Shown piece by piece: positions 17,965-27,618 of a stretch of 64,000 bases of DNA. This DNA is from Thermodesulfobium acidiphilum (GTDB taxonomy: Bacteria > Thermodesulfobiota > Thermodesulfobiia > Thermodesulfobiales > Thermodesulfobiaceae), in the NCBI RefSeq assembly GCF_003057965.1, contig NZ_CP020921.1, positions 1,065,001-1,129,000 of the forward strand, written 5' to 3'. A program made the translations under genes and the position numbers. The first letter of the stretch is position 1, and each line of letters starts with the position of its first letter. The notes beneath the pieces are model-generated. The model worked only from the letters and a program-made list of their open reading frames with translations. It made no database searches and was not told the DNA's origin.

Positions 17965-18743
17965 TATTGGTCACCTCCTTTATTCCCAGCTTGTATAAGT
18001 CTGTGAAGAAATACCAAACCAGCAGCGCCACCTAACATAACTAGACCAAGCGGATGCATTATGTTTTTCCAGATAAGTGTATTTACTGGAAAGACAGGAT
18101 CTTTTGGCAAACCGTATTTTTCAGGTTCATATTTAAGTATAGATAATACTCCTAGTCCCCCAAGTATGTTTTCACCATAAAGATTGGCTTCTGTAAACCC
18201 TTCTTTTTTCAAAACTTCGACTCTTTCTTTCCCCTGTTTTACAAGTTCATCTCTTTTGCCAAAATAAAGCGCTCCACCTAAACATGCCTTTACACAAGCT
18301 GGAATAGAGGTCTCATCAGACTTATTGCCTTCAATAACTCTTGAATAACACATATCACATTTATTTACAACTTTTCCAATTTGAGGAATTCCAAAGGGAC
18401 ATGCGCTGTGACAATATCCACATGCTATACACTTATTGTCATCAAAAGCTACTATTCCGTTCTCTGCCTGAAAAAGAGCTCCACTTGGGCAAGCTTTGAC
18501 GCAAGCAGGTTCTCCGCAATGAAAGCATTGATATTTTAAAAAGTTAAAGTTCTGTCCTTCAGTAAAATCATCATAAAAGTTTATAATCATACGAGTATGT
18601 GGATTCAAGTCTGGGGGATTAGTATAAAAACCTGTAAAAGTCGTAGGATCGGTCTTCTGATCGTTCCATTGTTTACAAACAGATTGACAACCTCTACAAC
18701 CCATACATTTAGAAGAGTCGAACATATAGGCTACTCTTTCCAT
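17964..18743 (-). CDS. Formate dehydrogenase beta (iron-sulfur) subunit, system 1
   Basis: The 259-residue protein carries four ferredoxin-like cysteine clusters: CMGCRGCQSVC near the start, CFHCGEPACVKAC, CIACGYCHSAC and the C-x2-C...C-x3-C set around NKCDMCYS. This predicts four [4Fe-4S] clusters wiring the alpha subunit to cytochrome b. A C-terminal hydrophobic helix (IMHPLGLVMLGGAAGLVFLH) anchors it, as in FdnH. The fourth cluster reads CVKACLGGA, where most homologues, including the system 2 copy, have C-P. It starts one base after the alpha stop. Confidence 0.94.
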   Translation of the reverse strand: MERVAYMFDSSKCMGCRGCQSVCKQWNDQKTDPTTFTGFYTNPPDLNPHTRMIINFYDDFTEGQNFNFLKYQCFHCGEPACVKACPSGALFQAENGIVAFDDNKCIACGYCHSACPFGIPQIGKVVNKCDMCYSRVIEGNKSDETSIPACVKACLGGALYFGKRDELVKQGKERVEVLKKEGFTEANLYGENILGGLGVLSILKYEPEKYGLPKDPVFPVNTLIWKNIMHPLGLVMLGGAAGLVFLHRLIQAGNKGGDQ

Positions 18744-18744
18744 T

Positions 18745-21741
18745 TTAAGCCCTCCTCAAGTTAATCATCAAAGCTTTTGATTCCTGGATCTCAGAGGTCG
18801 GATCTCCTACGTTTTCAGTCATGAGATTTGCTGAAAAAGATTCATTTTTACCACTGTCAGGATCGATTCCTACAAAACCCCAATGCCATGGTATGCCTAC
18901 TATATGAAACTTTTTGCCATCAATTATAACTGGTTGCAATCTGGATGTTACACATGCCTGAGCCTTTACTTTTCCTCTAATAGATTCAAGCTCCACTTTA
19001 TCTCCATTTTTAATTCCAAGTTTCTTTGCTAATTCAGGATCTATTTCAGCAAATACCTGTGGCATTTCTTCAACCAAAATCGGGATCTTCCTGGTTATAC
19101 TTCCACTTTGATAGTGTTCAGTCAATCTATAAGTAGTACATATATGTGGATATCTTGGATCGTTTAAAGGAGCGTACTTATCAACATCTGATTTGAAAAT
19201 TATAGCTACAGGATTATTTTGTACAGGACTTAAAAGATTTTTCACAGGAGCCTCAATGGGTTCATAGTGTTCAGGAAAGGGACCATCTTTAACCAGCCCT
19301 GAAGGCACAAAGAGCCTTCCTCCACCTTCAGGTATCATAATAAAAGGGGCATCTCCACCTGGAGAATTAGGTGCCTTTGTTGGAAGAAAATCTGGTACAT
19401 CTGGACCTGTCCATTTTCCTTGGGCAGCATCCCATTTAATAACAGTTAGTTTTGAATTCCAGGGTTTACCCTCAAGATCACAGCTAGCCCTATTATAAAG
19501 AATTCTTCTATTTACAGGCCATGACCATGCCCATTCAGAGTTAAGCCCTATTCCCTCTTTTTCAGGTTTTCTTCTTGCGGCTAAATTTCTAGTCGGTGGG
19601 TACACTCCTGAATATATCCAACAACCACATGCTGTAGATCCATCATCCTTAAGAGCAGCAAAGCTAACTAACTGTTTTTTTGTAGCAACCTCAAAACCAT
19701 TAATCTCTTTTAAAACAGAATCGATATCATACTTATCTCCACCATAACCCCATGTTAAGTTAAGTATGCCTTCAGGTGAAGGAGTAGAAGGATCGTCTTT
19801 AAACTGTTTTTTTAGACCAATAACCAGCTTATTTAAAATAACCATATCTTCTTTTGATTCATACATAGGTTCTATTGCCTTATATCTCATTTGAAGCCAT
19901 CTAGAAGTATTAGTAGCTGAACCGTCCTTTTCAACAAACGATGAAACTGGTAACATAAAGACTTCAGTTTTTATGTCTTTTGGAGCTACTCCAGGCCTCT
20001 TCCAGAAATTTGCAGTCTCAGTTTCAAAAAGATCTGCAACCATAAGCCACTCAAGGTTTTCTAAAGCTTTACCAGTTTTATCACCAAGAGGGCTTGATAC
20101 TAGTGGATTTTGCCCCCAGATCATCATTCCCTTTATCCCCTCATTTTTATACAGATTATCCCAGATATACATCCATGAAGCTGGTTTGGACCACTTTGGA
20201 AGCCAATCATAGCCAAAATCATTTTCTTTTGTAGCTGCGTCTCCAAACCAGGCCTTAAGCATGCTAACAGCAAATTTTGGTGCATTAGACCAATAACAAT
20301 CAGGAAGTGTGATTTTTTTTAGATACTCTTTAAAATTTGGATGAAGTTTCTCGTTGGGAGCGGCCAAATAACCAGGCCATGAGTTATAAAGAAGAGCCAT
20401 ATCAGTAGAACCCTGGACATTGGTCTCCCCTCTCATAGCATTCACTCCACCACCAGCCATACCTATGTTCCCTAACAAAAGTTGAATAATACAAAAAGCT
20501 CTGATGTTTTGTGTACCAATTGTATGCTGAGTTAATCCCATCGCATACATCAATGTGCCAGATTTATCTGGCGCACCAGTTGAGCTATATAACTTTGCTA
20601 TTTCAAGGAATGTCTCTTTTTTTATACCTGTAACCTTTTCTACAACTTCAGGCGTATACCTGGAATAATGCAATTTCATTTTTTGAAACACGCAATTTGG
20701 ATCTTGAAGGGTCATATCTCTTAAAGGCTTATTATCTGGTCCGGTTTGATAAGCCCAGCTTTCATAATTATACGTTTTGCTCATCATATTCCATCCTGAA
20801 AAGTATCCATCCTTAAAGTTGTATTCAGGCTTTAAAAGATAAGAAGCGTTTGTATAGTGTTTTACATAAGTTTCCTGGTATTTATTATTCTGAATAATGT
20901 AGTTTATCAAACCTCCGAAAAAGGCTATATCAGTTCCAGGCCTTATTTGTGCATAGATATTTGAAAGTGCAGAAGTTCTAGTAAATCGAGGATCCACAGA
21001 AATGACTTTTCCACCGCGTTCTTTACATATATTAATGTATCTCGCACTGCCAGGATGATTTTCGGCAGGATTTCCACCACATATCATGATCACATCAGAA
21101 TTTTTTACGTCTATCAGGGAATTTGTCATTGCCCCTCTACCAAAGCTTGGCCCCAAGGCAGTAACAGTAGAAGAGTGACAAATTCTTGCCTGATGCTCCA
21201 AATATACAATGCCCAGCGCCCTGGCAAACTTAGAAAACAGATAGCATTCATCTGTTCCGTGAGATGCTCCGCCAAGCATAGCAAGTCCCTCAGTTCTATT
21301 TACAGTTACTCCGTTTGAAGTCTTTATAAATGAACTATCCCTGGTTTTTTTGATTCTTTTGACAAGCTCAGAAATAGCCCAATCCCAGCTTTTCTCTTCC
21401 CACTTGTCAGAACCAGGAGCCCTATACATTGGTTTTTTTAATCTAAGTGGACTATCGTAAACGCTAAAACAGGTAGAACCCTTTGCACAAAGACCACCTT
21501 CACTATTCGGATTGTCAGGATCTCCCTCGACATTTACTACCTTACTGCCCTTTGAATAGACTAAAAGACCACAGCCAACTCCGCAATAAATACATACAGA
21601 ATTTGTAACCTTGGTATCCTTCAGTTTAAAGGGTATGCTTGCATAGGCAACCTTTGGCACAGCTACATTGCCATCGAATACCATCATTGCAGCACTAGCA
21701 AAGGAAAACTTAAGAAAATCCCTTCGATTAAATTTGTCCAT
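18745..21741 (-). CDS. Formate dehydrogenase alpha subunit, cysteine form, Tat-exported (system 1)
   Basis: The 998-residue molybdenum/tungsten bis-MGD enzyme oxidises formate to CO2 on the periplasmic side. It has a twin-arginine signal (NRRDFLKFSFASA) and a [4Fe-4S] motif C-x2-C-x3-C...C at about 50-85. The metal-ligand position in ARICHSST is Cys188 (TGT, 21180-21178), followed by the catalytic His. MGD-binding segments (GGNPAENHP, MIWGQNP) and a C-terminal dinucleotide domain are present. It is collinear with the selenocysteine paralogue at 24377-27370. It heads a three-gene operon; AAGGAG precedes the ATG and is partly covered by a potential 5' hairpin. Direction in vivo (formate oxidation or CO2 reduction) cannot be told from sequence. 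Confidence 0.95.
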   Translation of the reverse strand: MDKFNRRDFLKFSFASAAMMVFDGNVAVPKVAYASIPFKLKDTKVTNSVCIYCGVGCGLLVYSKGSKVVNVEGDPDNPNSEGGLCAKGSTCFSVYDSPLRLKKPMYRAPGSDKWEEKSWDWAISELVKRIKKTRDSSFIKTSNGVTVNRTEGLAMLGGASHGTDECYLFSKFARALGIVYLEHQARICHSSTVTALGPSFGRGAMTNSLIDVKNSDVIMICGGNPAENHPGSARYINICKERGGKVISVDPRFTRTSALSNIYAQIRPGTDIAFFGGLINYIIQNNKYQETYVKHYTNASYLLKPEYNFKDGYFSGWNMMSKTYNYESWAYQTGPDNKPLRDMTLQDPNCVFQKMKLHYSRYTPEVVEKVTGIKKETFLEIAKLYSSTGAPDKSGTLMYAMGLTQHTIGTQNIRAFCIIQLLLGNIGMAGGGVNAMRGETNVQGSTDMALLYNSWPGYLAAPNEKLHPNFKEYLKKITLPDCYWSNAPKFAVSMLKAWFGDAATKENDFGYDWLPKWSKPASWMYIWDNLYKNEGIKGMMIWGQNPLVSSPLGDKTGKALENLEWLMVADLFETETANFWKRPGVAPKDIKTEVFMLPVSSFVEKDGSATNTSRWLQMRYKAIEPMYESKEDMVILNKLVIGLKKQFKDDPSTPSPEGILNLTWGYGGDKYDIDSVLKEINGFEVATKKQLVSFAALKDDGSTACGCWIYSGVYPPTRNLAARRKPEKEGIGLNSEWAWSWPVNRRILYNRASCDLEGKPWNSKLTVIKWDAAQGKWTGPDVPDFLPTKAPNSPGGDAPFIMIPEGGGRLFVPSGLVKDGPFPEHYEPIEAPVKNLLSPVQNNPVAIIFKSDVDKYAPLNDPRYPHICTTYRLTEHYQSGSITRKIPILVEEMPQVFAEIDPELAKKLGIKNGDKVELESIRGKVKAQACVTSRLQPVIIDGKKFHIVGIPWHWGFVGIDPDSGKNESFSANLMTENVGDPTSEIQESKALMINLRRA

Positions 21742-21752
21742 TCATTTTACTC

Positions 21753-21794
21753 CTTGATAGTGAATATATTTTTTAATTTCAAAGCACTATCAAG
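21753..21794 (-). promoter_or_regulatory. 5' hairpin overlapping the fdhA1 ribosome binding site
   Basis: There is a perfect ten-base inverted repeat, CTTGATAGTG and CACTATCAAG (21753-21762 and 21785-21794), with a 22-base AT-rich loop. In the minus-strand transcript the 3' arm runs into the AAGGAG ribosome site just before the fdhA1 ATG. Folding would hide part of that site. It could be a translational control hairpin, or alternatively a DNA dyad for a regulator. No equivalent precedes the Sec paralogue. Confidence 0.5.
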
Positions 21795-21813
21795 CTTATA
21801 ATAGCATACTAAA

Positions 21814-21835
21814 TTGATAAAATAATCATTATCAA
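21814..21835 (-). promoter_or_regulatory. Fur-like or FNR-like dyad upstream of fdhA1
   Basis: A seven-base inverted repeat TTGATAA/TTATCAA is separated by eight bases. Read on the minus strand it also matches 13 of 15 bases of the 7-1-7 Fur motif (TGATAAT-n-ATTATCA). A -10-like TATTAT lies between it and the hairpin, so a bound protein would overlap the -35 region. The regulator is not identified in the window. Confidence 0.4.
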
Positions 21836-21978
21836 ACTTAAATATTTAATAAATGACTATATGAATAAAATATTTTTATAATAGAGTGCAAAGTTTAAGA
21901 ATTTTTTAACAAAATTATCATTAAAAAATGAATTTAAAATAAAATATTATAAAAAAGACTTATTATTAATAATAAATA

Positions 21979-22764
21979 TTATTTGCTGATCCAGGAAGCA
22001 GCATAAAAAATCTTAAACCATGAGGGTTTAAAATTTAAGTCTTTTACCGAAACGTCTAAATCCCAGCTGGATAAATAAAGCAAGGGATAAAGAGGTATAT
22101 CCTCATTTTTTTCCCTCAAATCCAGCACCTTTAAATACATCCCACAAGCCTCACAAACCTCTACTCTCCATCCAGGGAGCTCATCTGCACTATAATACCT
22201 CATTGACTTTTGCTCTTCATCGGCACACACTGGACAAACTGTCCTTCTGTGTCCCCATCTCGTATAACAGGTTGAACATATCAAACTTTTTTTTCCATCT
22301 CCTTCAATAAAGCCTAGGCCAGCTCTTGATCCACAAACAGGACAAATTGGCTCATACCATTTTACAAGACTACATCCTTTAGAAAGTATTTCGCCAACGT
22401 AAGAGTAAATAGTAGAGTAGACTATTAACTTTATAAAACCAATTTTATCCTCAGATAAAGTTAGTTTATCAAATATTGGTAAATTTCTTTCATCAAACTT
22501 TACTTTTCCCTTAATTCCAAAATCGTCTTTTACAATTTTTGCTAGAAAATTTAAATCTTTTTTATATATTTTTAATTCAAACAAATCCAAATAGGCTCTT
22601 CCTTCGTTAAATACCTTTTTAAATTCTTCTGTATCAATACTTTCTTCAGGTATAAAATCTTTTATTTTTGCCAATAACTTTTCTCTACAAGAATAATATT
22701 GATTCCAAAATTCTACTACAGACTCTAATATTGGATACTTTTCAACAAACTTTATTAAATTCAT
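21979..22764 (-). CDS. fdhE: Formate dehydrogenase accessory protein FdhE
   Basis: The 261-residue cytoplasmic protein needed for activity of Tat-exported formate dehydrogenases. The rubredoxin-like zinc/iron motifs are clear: CPVCGSRAGLG, CSTCYTRW, CPVCADEE and CEACGMYLK. The N-terminal helical half precedes them as usual. GGAGG lies six bases before the ATG. It sits between the two fdh operons, same strand, separated from the upstream one by a strong hairpin, so it may have its own promoter or serve both enzymes. Confidence 0.95.
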   Translation of the reverse strand: MNLIKFVEKYPILESVVEFWNQYYSCREKLLAKIKDFIPEESIDTEEFKKVFNEGRAYLDLFELKIYKKDLNFLAKIVKDDFGIKGKVKFDERNLPIFDKLTLSEDKIGFIKLIVYSTIYSYVGEILSKGCSLVKWYEPICPVCGSRAGLGFIEGDGKKSLICSTCYTRWGHRRTVCPVCADEEQKSMRYYSADELPGWRVEVCEACGMYLKVLDLREKNEDIPLYPLLYLSSWDLDVSVKDLNFKPSWFKIFYAASWISK

Positions 22765-22853
22765 CCAAAACCTCCAGTATTATGATTAAATTTAAGAGTT
22801 TATAAAAAAACTATCAGTCAATAACTATCTAACATATTATCAAACGTTAAAAC

Positions 22854-22891
22854 ATTTGAGTGCAAAGCCAACTTTGACTTTGCACTCAAAT
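22854..22891 (-). terminator. Terminator hairpin after the fdh-2 operon
   Basis: A perfect 14-pair stem (ATTTGAGTGCAAAG at 22854-22867 with CTTTGCACTCAAAT at 22878-22891) has a ten-base loop. It lies about 50 bases beyond the gamma-2 stop, and on the minus strand is followed by GTTTTAACG, a short U-run. It probably stops or attenuates transcription before fdhE. Confidence 0.7.
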
Positions 22892-22942
22892 TAAATATTA
22901 CTAATTTCAACTTAATACTAAATCTACTTAATTTTTAAAAAC

Positions 22943-23596
22943 TTAAGATTTTTTCAACTCCTCATACCATAGAGCATTGTGATGCTTCACATAATCTTCT
23001 TCTATCATACCGCTTCCAAGCATTGTTCCCAACTCTTTATTTGATGTAGGATTAATTGCAGCTAAGTAAAAATGTACTATTACTGCAGCCCCCAAGAATG
23101 TACCACAAAATACGTGAATCATTATAGCCATGCGAACAAGTAGCCCAGGGAAAAGTGCATAATAAAACATTATCAATCCTGTTATACCGAGTAAAATTGA
23201 AAAAACTATTATTATCCAACCTAAGAGCTTTTGTCCAGCATTATATTTCCCCTGTGGCGGAACTTCATCTACCTTTATAATAGGATGCAAATATCCTCCC
23301 AACACAGAAAGCCATTTTTTATCTTCAGGCGTAAAAGTACTAATTGTTTTAAAAAAGTTAGAAAACAACTTGAAGTTCCAGGAAACATAAATTATCGGAA
23401 GAATCACATAAAACCATCCAAGATATTTATGAATAAATGCTGCGTTTCTAAGGCTCCCAAAAGTCATGCCAAGAACATTTGCCCAGGGATAAAGCAAAGA
23501 AACTCCTGTCCAAAGCATAATTATAAAGGTTATTAGATGCAACCAGTGAAAAATTCTTGTATTTTTTTTATGCTTCTCAATCTTTTTTACAGCCAC
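22943..23596 (-). CDS. Formate dehydrogenase gamma subunit (cytochrome b), system 2
   Basis: The 217-residue four-helix cytochrome b is collinear with the system 1 gamma subunit. Heme histidines are in RIFHWLHLITF, MIHVFCG and IVHFYLA. It anchors the selenoprotein dehydrogenase to the membrane and reduces quinone in the family model. The ATG shares one base with the stop of the beta-2 gene. Differences from system 1 cluster in loops. Confidence 0.93.
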   Translation of the reverse strand: MAVKKIEKHKKNTRIFHWLHLITFIIMLWTGVSLLYPWANVLGMTFGSLRNAAFIHKYLGWFYVILPIIYVSWNFKLFSNFFKTISTFTPEDKKWLSVLGGYLHPIIKVDEVPPQGKYNAGQKLLGWIIIVFSILLGITGLIMFYYALFPGLLVRMAIMIHVFCGTFLGAAVIVHFYLAAINPTSNKELGTMLGSGMIEEDYVKHHNALWYEELKKS

Positions 23597-24375
23597 TACT
23601 GTTCACCTCCCTTTTTCCCCAGGTTAAGCGCTCTATGAAGTACAACCAGGCCAGCCGCGCCTCCTAACATTATTACACCTAGAGGATGCAATATTCCTTT
23701 CCACAAACCAATGTCACTAGGAAATACAGGTTCTTTAGGAAGACCATATTTTTCAGGAGAATATTTCAATATAGCAAGAACTCCAAGTCCTCCAAGAATA
23801 TTTTCCCCATAAAGATTTGCTTCTGTATATCCTTTATTTTTTAAAACCTCAACTCTTTTTTTACCTTGCTCAACTAAATCACTTCTTTTTCCGAAATAAA
23901 GCGCTCCCGCAGGGCAACTCTTTACACATGCTGGGATAGAAGTCTTATCAGAGTCAGAACCTTCCATAACTCTAGAATAACACATATCACATTTATTTAT
24001 AACTTTTCCAATCTGAGGAATTCCAAAGGGACATGCGCTGTGACAGTATCCGCATGCTATACACTTATTTTCATCAAAAGCTACTATTCCATTTTCAGCT
24101 TGAAACAATGCGCCACTAGGACATGCCTTTACACATGCTGGGTCACCACAGTGAAAACATTGATATTTCAAAAAATTGAAATTTGGATCTGGAGTAAAGG
24201 TATCATAAAATTTTATAATCATTCTCGTATCAGGATTTAGACTTGGTGGATTGGTATATACCCCATTAAATGTTGTAGGATCGGTTTTTTGATCGTTCCA
24301 TTCCTTACAGATGCTCTGACATCCTCTACAACCCATACATTTAGAAGAATCATACATATAGGCCACTCTTTCCAT
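23596..24375 (-). CDS. Formate dehydrogenase beta (iron-sulfur) subunit, system 2
   Basis: This 259-residue protein is nearly identical in length and motif placement to the system 1 copy: CMGCRGCQSIC, CFHCGDPACVKAC, CIACGYCHSAC and NKCDMCYS, with a canonical CVKSCPAGA final cluster. A C-terminal hydrophobic helix (about 225-247) anchors it. It transfers electrons between the selenocysteine-containing alpha subunit and cytochrome b. It begins one base after the alpha-2 stop, as in system 1. Confidence 0.94.
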   Translation of the reverse strand: MERVAYMYDSSKCMGCRGCQSICKEWNDQKTDPTTFNGVYTNPPSLNPDTRMIIKFYDTFTPDPNFNFLKYQCFHCGDPACVKACPSGALFQAENGIVAFDENKCIACGYCHSACPFGIPQIGKVINKCDMCYSRVMEGSDSDKTSIPACVKSCPAGALYFGKRSDLVEQGKKRVEVLKNKGYTEANLYGENILGGLGVLAILKYSPEKYGLPKEPVFPSDIGLWKGILHPLGVIMLGGAAGLVVLHRALNLGKKGGEQ

Positions 24376-24376
24376 T

Positions 24377-27370
24377 TTAGGCCCTCCTCAAATTAATCAT
24401 CAAAGCTTTGGATTCTGGAATAAGACTTGTCGGATCTCCTACATTTTCTGTCACAAGATTTGCAGCAAAAGATTCGTCTTTACCACTATCTGGATCTATA
24501 CCCACAAAGCCCCAGTTCCATGGAATTCCAACCACATGGTACTTTTTACCATTTATTATCATAGGCTGAACTCTGGTTGTAACACAAGCCTTTGCTTTAA
24601 CCTTACCCCTTATGGACTCAAGCTCAACATTATCACCGTCTTTGATACCAAGTTCCTTTGCAAGTTCAGGATCTATCTCGGCAAAAACTTGTGGCATAGC
24701 TTCCACAGTTATAGGTATCTTTCTTGTTATTGCACCAGATTGATAATGTTCTGCAACTCTATACGTAGTACAAATATATGGATATTTTGGATCGTGAAGT
24801 GGTGCATATTTATCTATATTTGATTTAAATATCAAAGCTATAGGATTATTTTGTATAGGATTTACTTTATTTTCAACAGGAGATTCGATTGGTTCATAAT
24901 GTTCAGGAAATGGTCCATCTTTAACTATACCACCAGGAACAAATAATCTCCCTTGTCCACCAGTAAGCATGATAAAGGGCAGCGTTCCTCCAACATCTGT
25001 TGGAGCCTTTGTAGGCAAGAAATCAGGCACATCTCTTCCTACCCACTTCTTCTGTGCAGCATCCCATTTTATAACGTATTTTTCCGGATTCCATGGATTA
25101 CCTTCCAGATCGCATCCCGCTCTATTATATAAAATTCTTCTATTTACGGGCCATGCCCAACCCCATTCAGGATTAAGTCCCAATCCAGTTTTTTCTGGCT
25201 TTCTTCTCTTCGCAAGATTCCCAGTAGGAGGATACATGCCAGAATATATCCAACACCCGCTAGCCGTAGTTCCGTCATCTTTTAAAGCAGCAAAACCAGG
25301 AACTTGCTTTTTGGTAGTCACCTCAAAACCGTTAATCTCTTTAAATACTTCTTCTGCGCTATGATTATGCCCGCCATAATTCCATGTTAAATTAAGAATT
25401 GCTTCAGAATTAGGTGTAGACGGATCAGATTTTACAAGGTCTTTTATTTTATGAATAAGATCGTGCAATATTACAGAATCCTCTCTGCATTCATAAAGAG
25501 GTTCAACTGCTTTATATCTCATCTGAAGCCATCTGGAAGTATTCGTAGCTGAACCATCTTTTTCTACCATAGATGCCACAGGTAGCAAAAATACTTCTGT
25601 TTTAATATTCTTTGTATCAGCACCTGGCCTCCTCCAGAAATTAGAAGTTTCAGTCTCGAATAAATCTGCTATCATTAACCATTCTAAATTCTCGAGAGCC
25701 TTACCAGTTTTTTCGGCAAAGGGGCTGGATATCAATGGATTTTGCCCCCAGATCATCATACCTTTGATCCCTTCATTTTTATATAAATTATCCCATATGT
25801 GCATCCAGGAAGCTGGCTTTGACCACTTTGGTAACCAATCGTACCCAAAATTATTTTCCTTTGTAGCTGCATCCCCATACCATGCTTTCAACATACTTAC
25901 AATAAACTTCGGAGCGTTAACCCAATAGCTATCAGGTGCGATTGATTTCTTAATAAATTCCTGTAAGTTTGGATGAAGCTTTTCGTTTGGCGAAGGCAAA
26001 TAACCTGGCAGAGTGTGAAACAAAAGTCCCATATCAGTAGAACCCTGTACGTTAGCCTCCCCTCTCATTGCATTTACTCCACCACCAGCCATACCCATAT
26101 TACCAAGTAAAAGTTGAATTATACAAAAAGCCCTGATGTTTTGTGTACCAATAGTGTGTTGAGTTAGTCCCATAGCATAAATCAAACACCCAGACTTATC
26201 TGGTGCTCCTGTAGAAGAATAGATTTCAGCAATCTTTAAAAAAGTTTCTTTTTTCATCCCAGCAACACTTTCTACTACTTCTGGCGTATATCTGGAATAG
26301 TGTTTTGCAAGCCTTTGGAATACACAATTTGGATCTTGGAGGGTCATGTCTTTCAAGACCTTCTTATCCGGTCCTGTTTGAAATCCCCAGGTTGCATAAT
26401 TGTACATCTTTTTTGCCTCGTCCCAACCAGAAAAATGACCATCTTTGAAATCAAATTCAGGATTTAATAACCATGAAGCATTAGTGTAATTTTTAAGATA
26501 AACTTCTTGATATTTTTTGTTTTGAATTATGTAGTTAATCAATCCACCAAAAAATACAATATCGGTTCCCGGTCTTATTGGCGAATAAATATCTGAAATA
26601 GAAGAAGTCCTCGTAAACCTTGGATCTACAGATATTACTACTCCACCTGAATCTTTACACATATTTATATATCTTGCTATAGCTGGGTGATTTTCAGCAG
26701 GATTACCCCCACAAATCATAATAACATCAGAATTTTTTACATCAGTCAAAGGATTCGTCATTGCACCTCTTCCAAAACTAGGACCTAAACTGGTCACTGT
26801 AGAAGAGTGTCATATACGTGCCTGGTGTTCGAGATAGACAATTCCAAGTGATCTTGCAAACTTAGATAGAAGATAGCATTCATCAGTATCGTGAGATGCT
26901 CCTCCAAGTTGGACAAGTCCATCAGTTCTATTTACTGGAACTCCTCCAACTTCTCTAACGAAAGTTTCATTTCTTGTTTTTAAAATTCTCTTTGCAACCT
27001 CATTGATAGTCCAATCCCAGCTCTTTTCCTCCCATTTGTCTGAACCTGGAGCCCTATACATTGGCCTTTTCAATCTAAGCGGATTAACGTAAACGTTATA
27101 AGATGTTGCTCCCTTTGCGCATAGACCGCCTTCATTGTTAGGATTATCAGGATCACCCTCGATGTTTACTACCTTGCCATCTTTTGCATAAACCAATAGT
27201 CCGCAGCCAACGCCACAGTAAATACATACTGAAGGACTTACTTTAGTATCTTTTAACTTAAAAGGCTTTACAGAAGCCCTTGCAGGCACAGCAATATTAC
27301 CATCCATAACCATTGCCGCAGCCCCAGCAAATGTAAGCTTTAAGAAGTCCCTCCTTCTAAGCTTCCCCAT
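24377..27370 (-). CDS. Formate dehydrogenase alpha subunit, selenocysteine-containing, Tat-exported (system 2)
   Basis: This is one 997-residue coding region read through an in-frame UGA at 26812-26810. The N-terminal 186 codons give a Tat signal (RRRDFLKLTFAGA), the [4Fe-4S] cysteines and end LEHQARI. The UGA follows, then HSSTVTSLGPSFGRG continues in the same frame. Aligning with the system 1 subunit puts the UGA exactly at the Mo/W-ligand Cys188, so it encodes selenocysteine (Sec187), as in known FdhF/FdnG enzymes. Everything downstream is intact (GGNPAENHP, MIWGQNP, C-terminal domain). A standard gene caller would split this gene and lose the active-site residue. A short stem-loop after the UGA may be the SECIS. 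GGGAG precedes the ATG. Confidence 0.95.
26778..26812 (-). promoter_or_regulatory. Selenocysteine UGA codon and candidate SECIS stem-loop
   Basis: The UGA (26812-26810) is followed 14 bases later by the hairpin GACC-AGTTTA-GGTC, with an outer CTA/TAG pair set and an internal loop. Bacterial SECIS elements lie at this distance and have a GU-containing small apical loop. The paralogous cysteine gene has lost these pairing bases. The stem is short, so the exact element is tentative; the Sec codon itself is well supported. Confidence 0.6.
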
Positions 27371-27618
27371 TCATTTCACTCCCTTTTTGAGGCATATATA
27401 ATATATAAATAAAATTTTATAAAAGAATAAAAATAAATAGCATTCTTATAATAAAATTTATATCTCTTAATTATTTATTCTACAACTCAATTAATAAAAA
27501 AAGCAACAATATTTAATAAAACATACTTATAATTTGCTAAGTTATATTTATCTATAATACTAGAGTATGCTTAACAGCCCCGAACCAAATAGAAATATCT
27601 CAATACCTTTTAAAAAAG

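Noticed and set aside
21055-21318. Open frames antisense to the formate dehydrogenases and other long genes
   Set aside because: They mirror strongly conserved genes, lack ribosome sites and give compositions typical of antisense frames; the same applies to antisense frames over gcv, pyrD, mod and the porin.
24377-27370. Reading the system 2 formate dehydrogenase alpha gene as a pseudogene or two genes
   Set aside because: The stop is UGA exactly at the active-site Sec/Cys position, the frame is unchanged and all motifs on both sides are intact; selenocysteine explains it fully.
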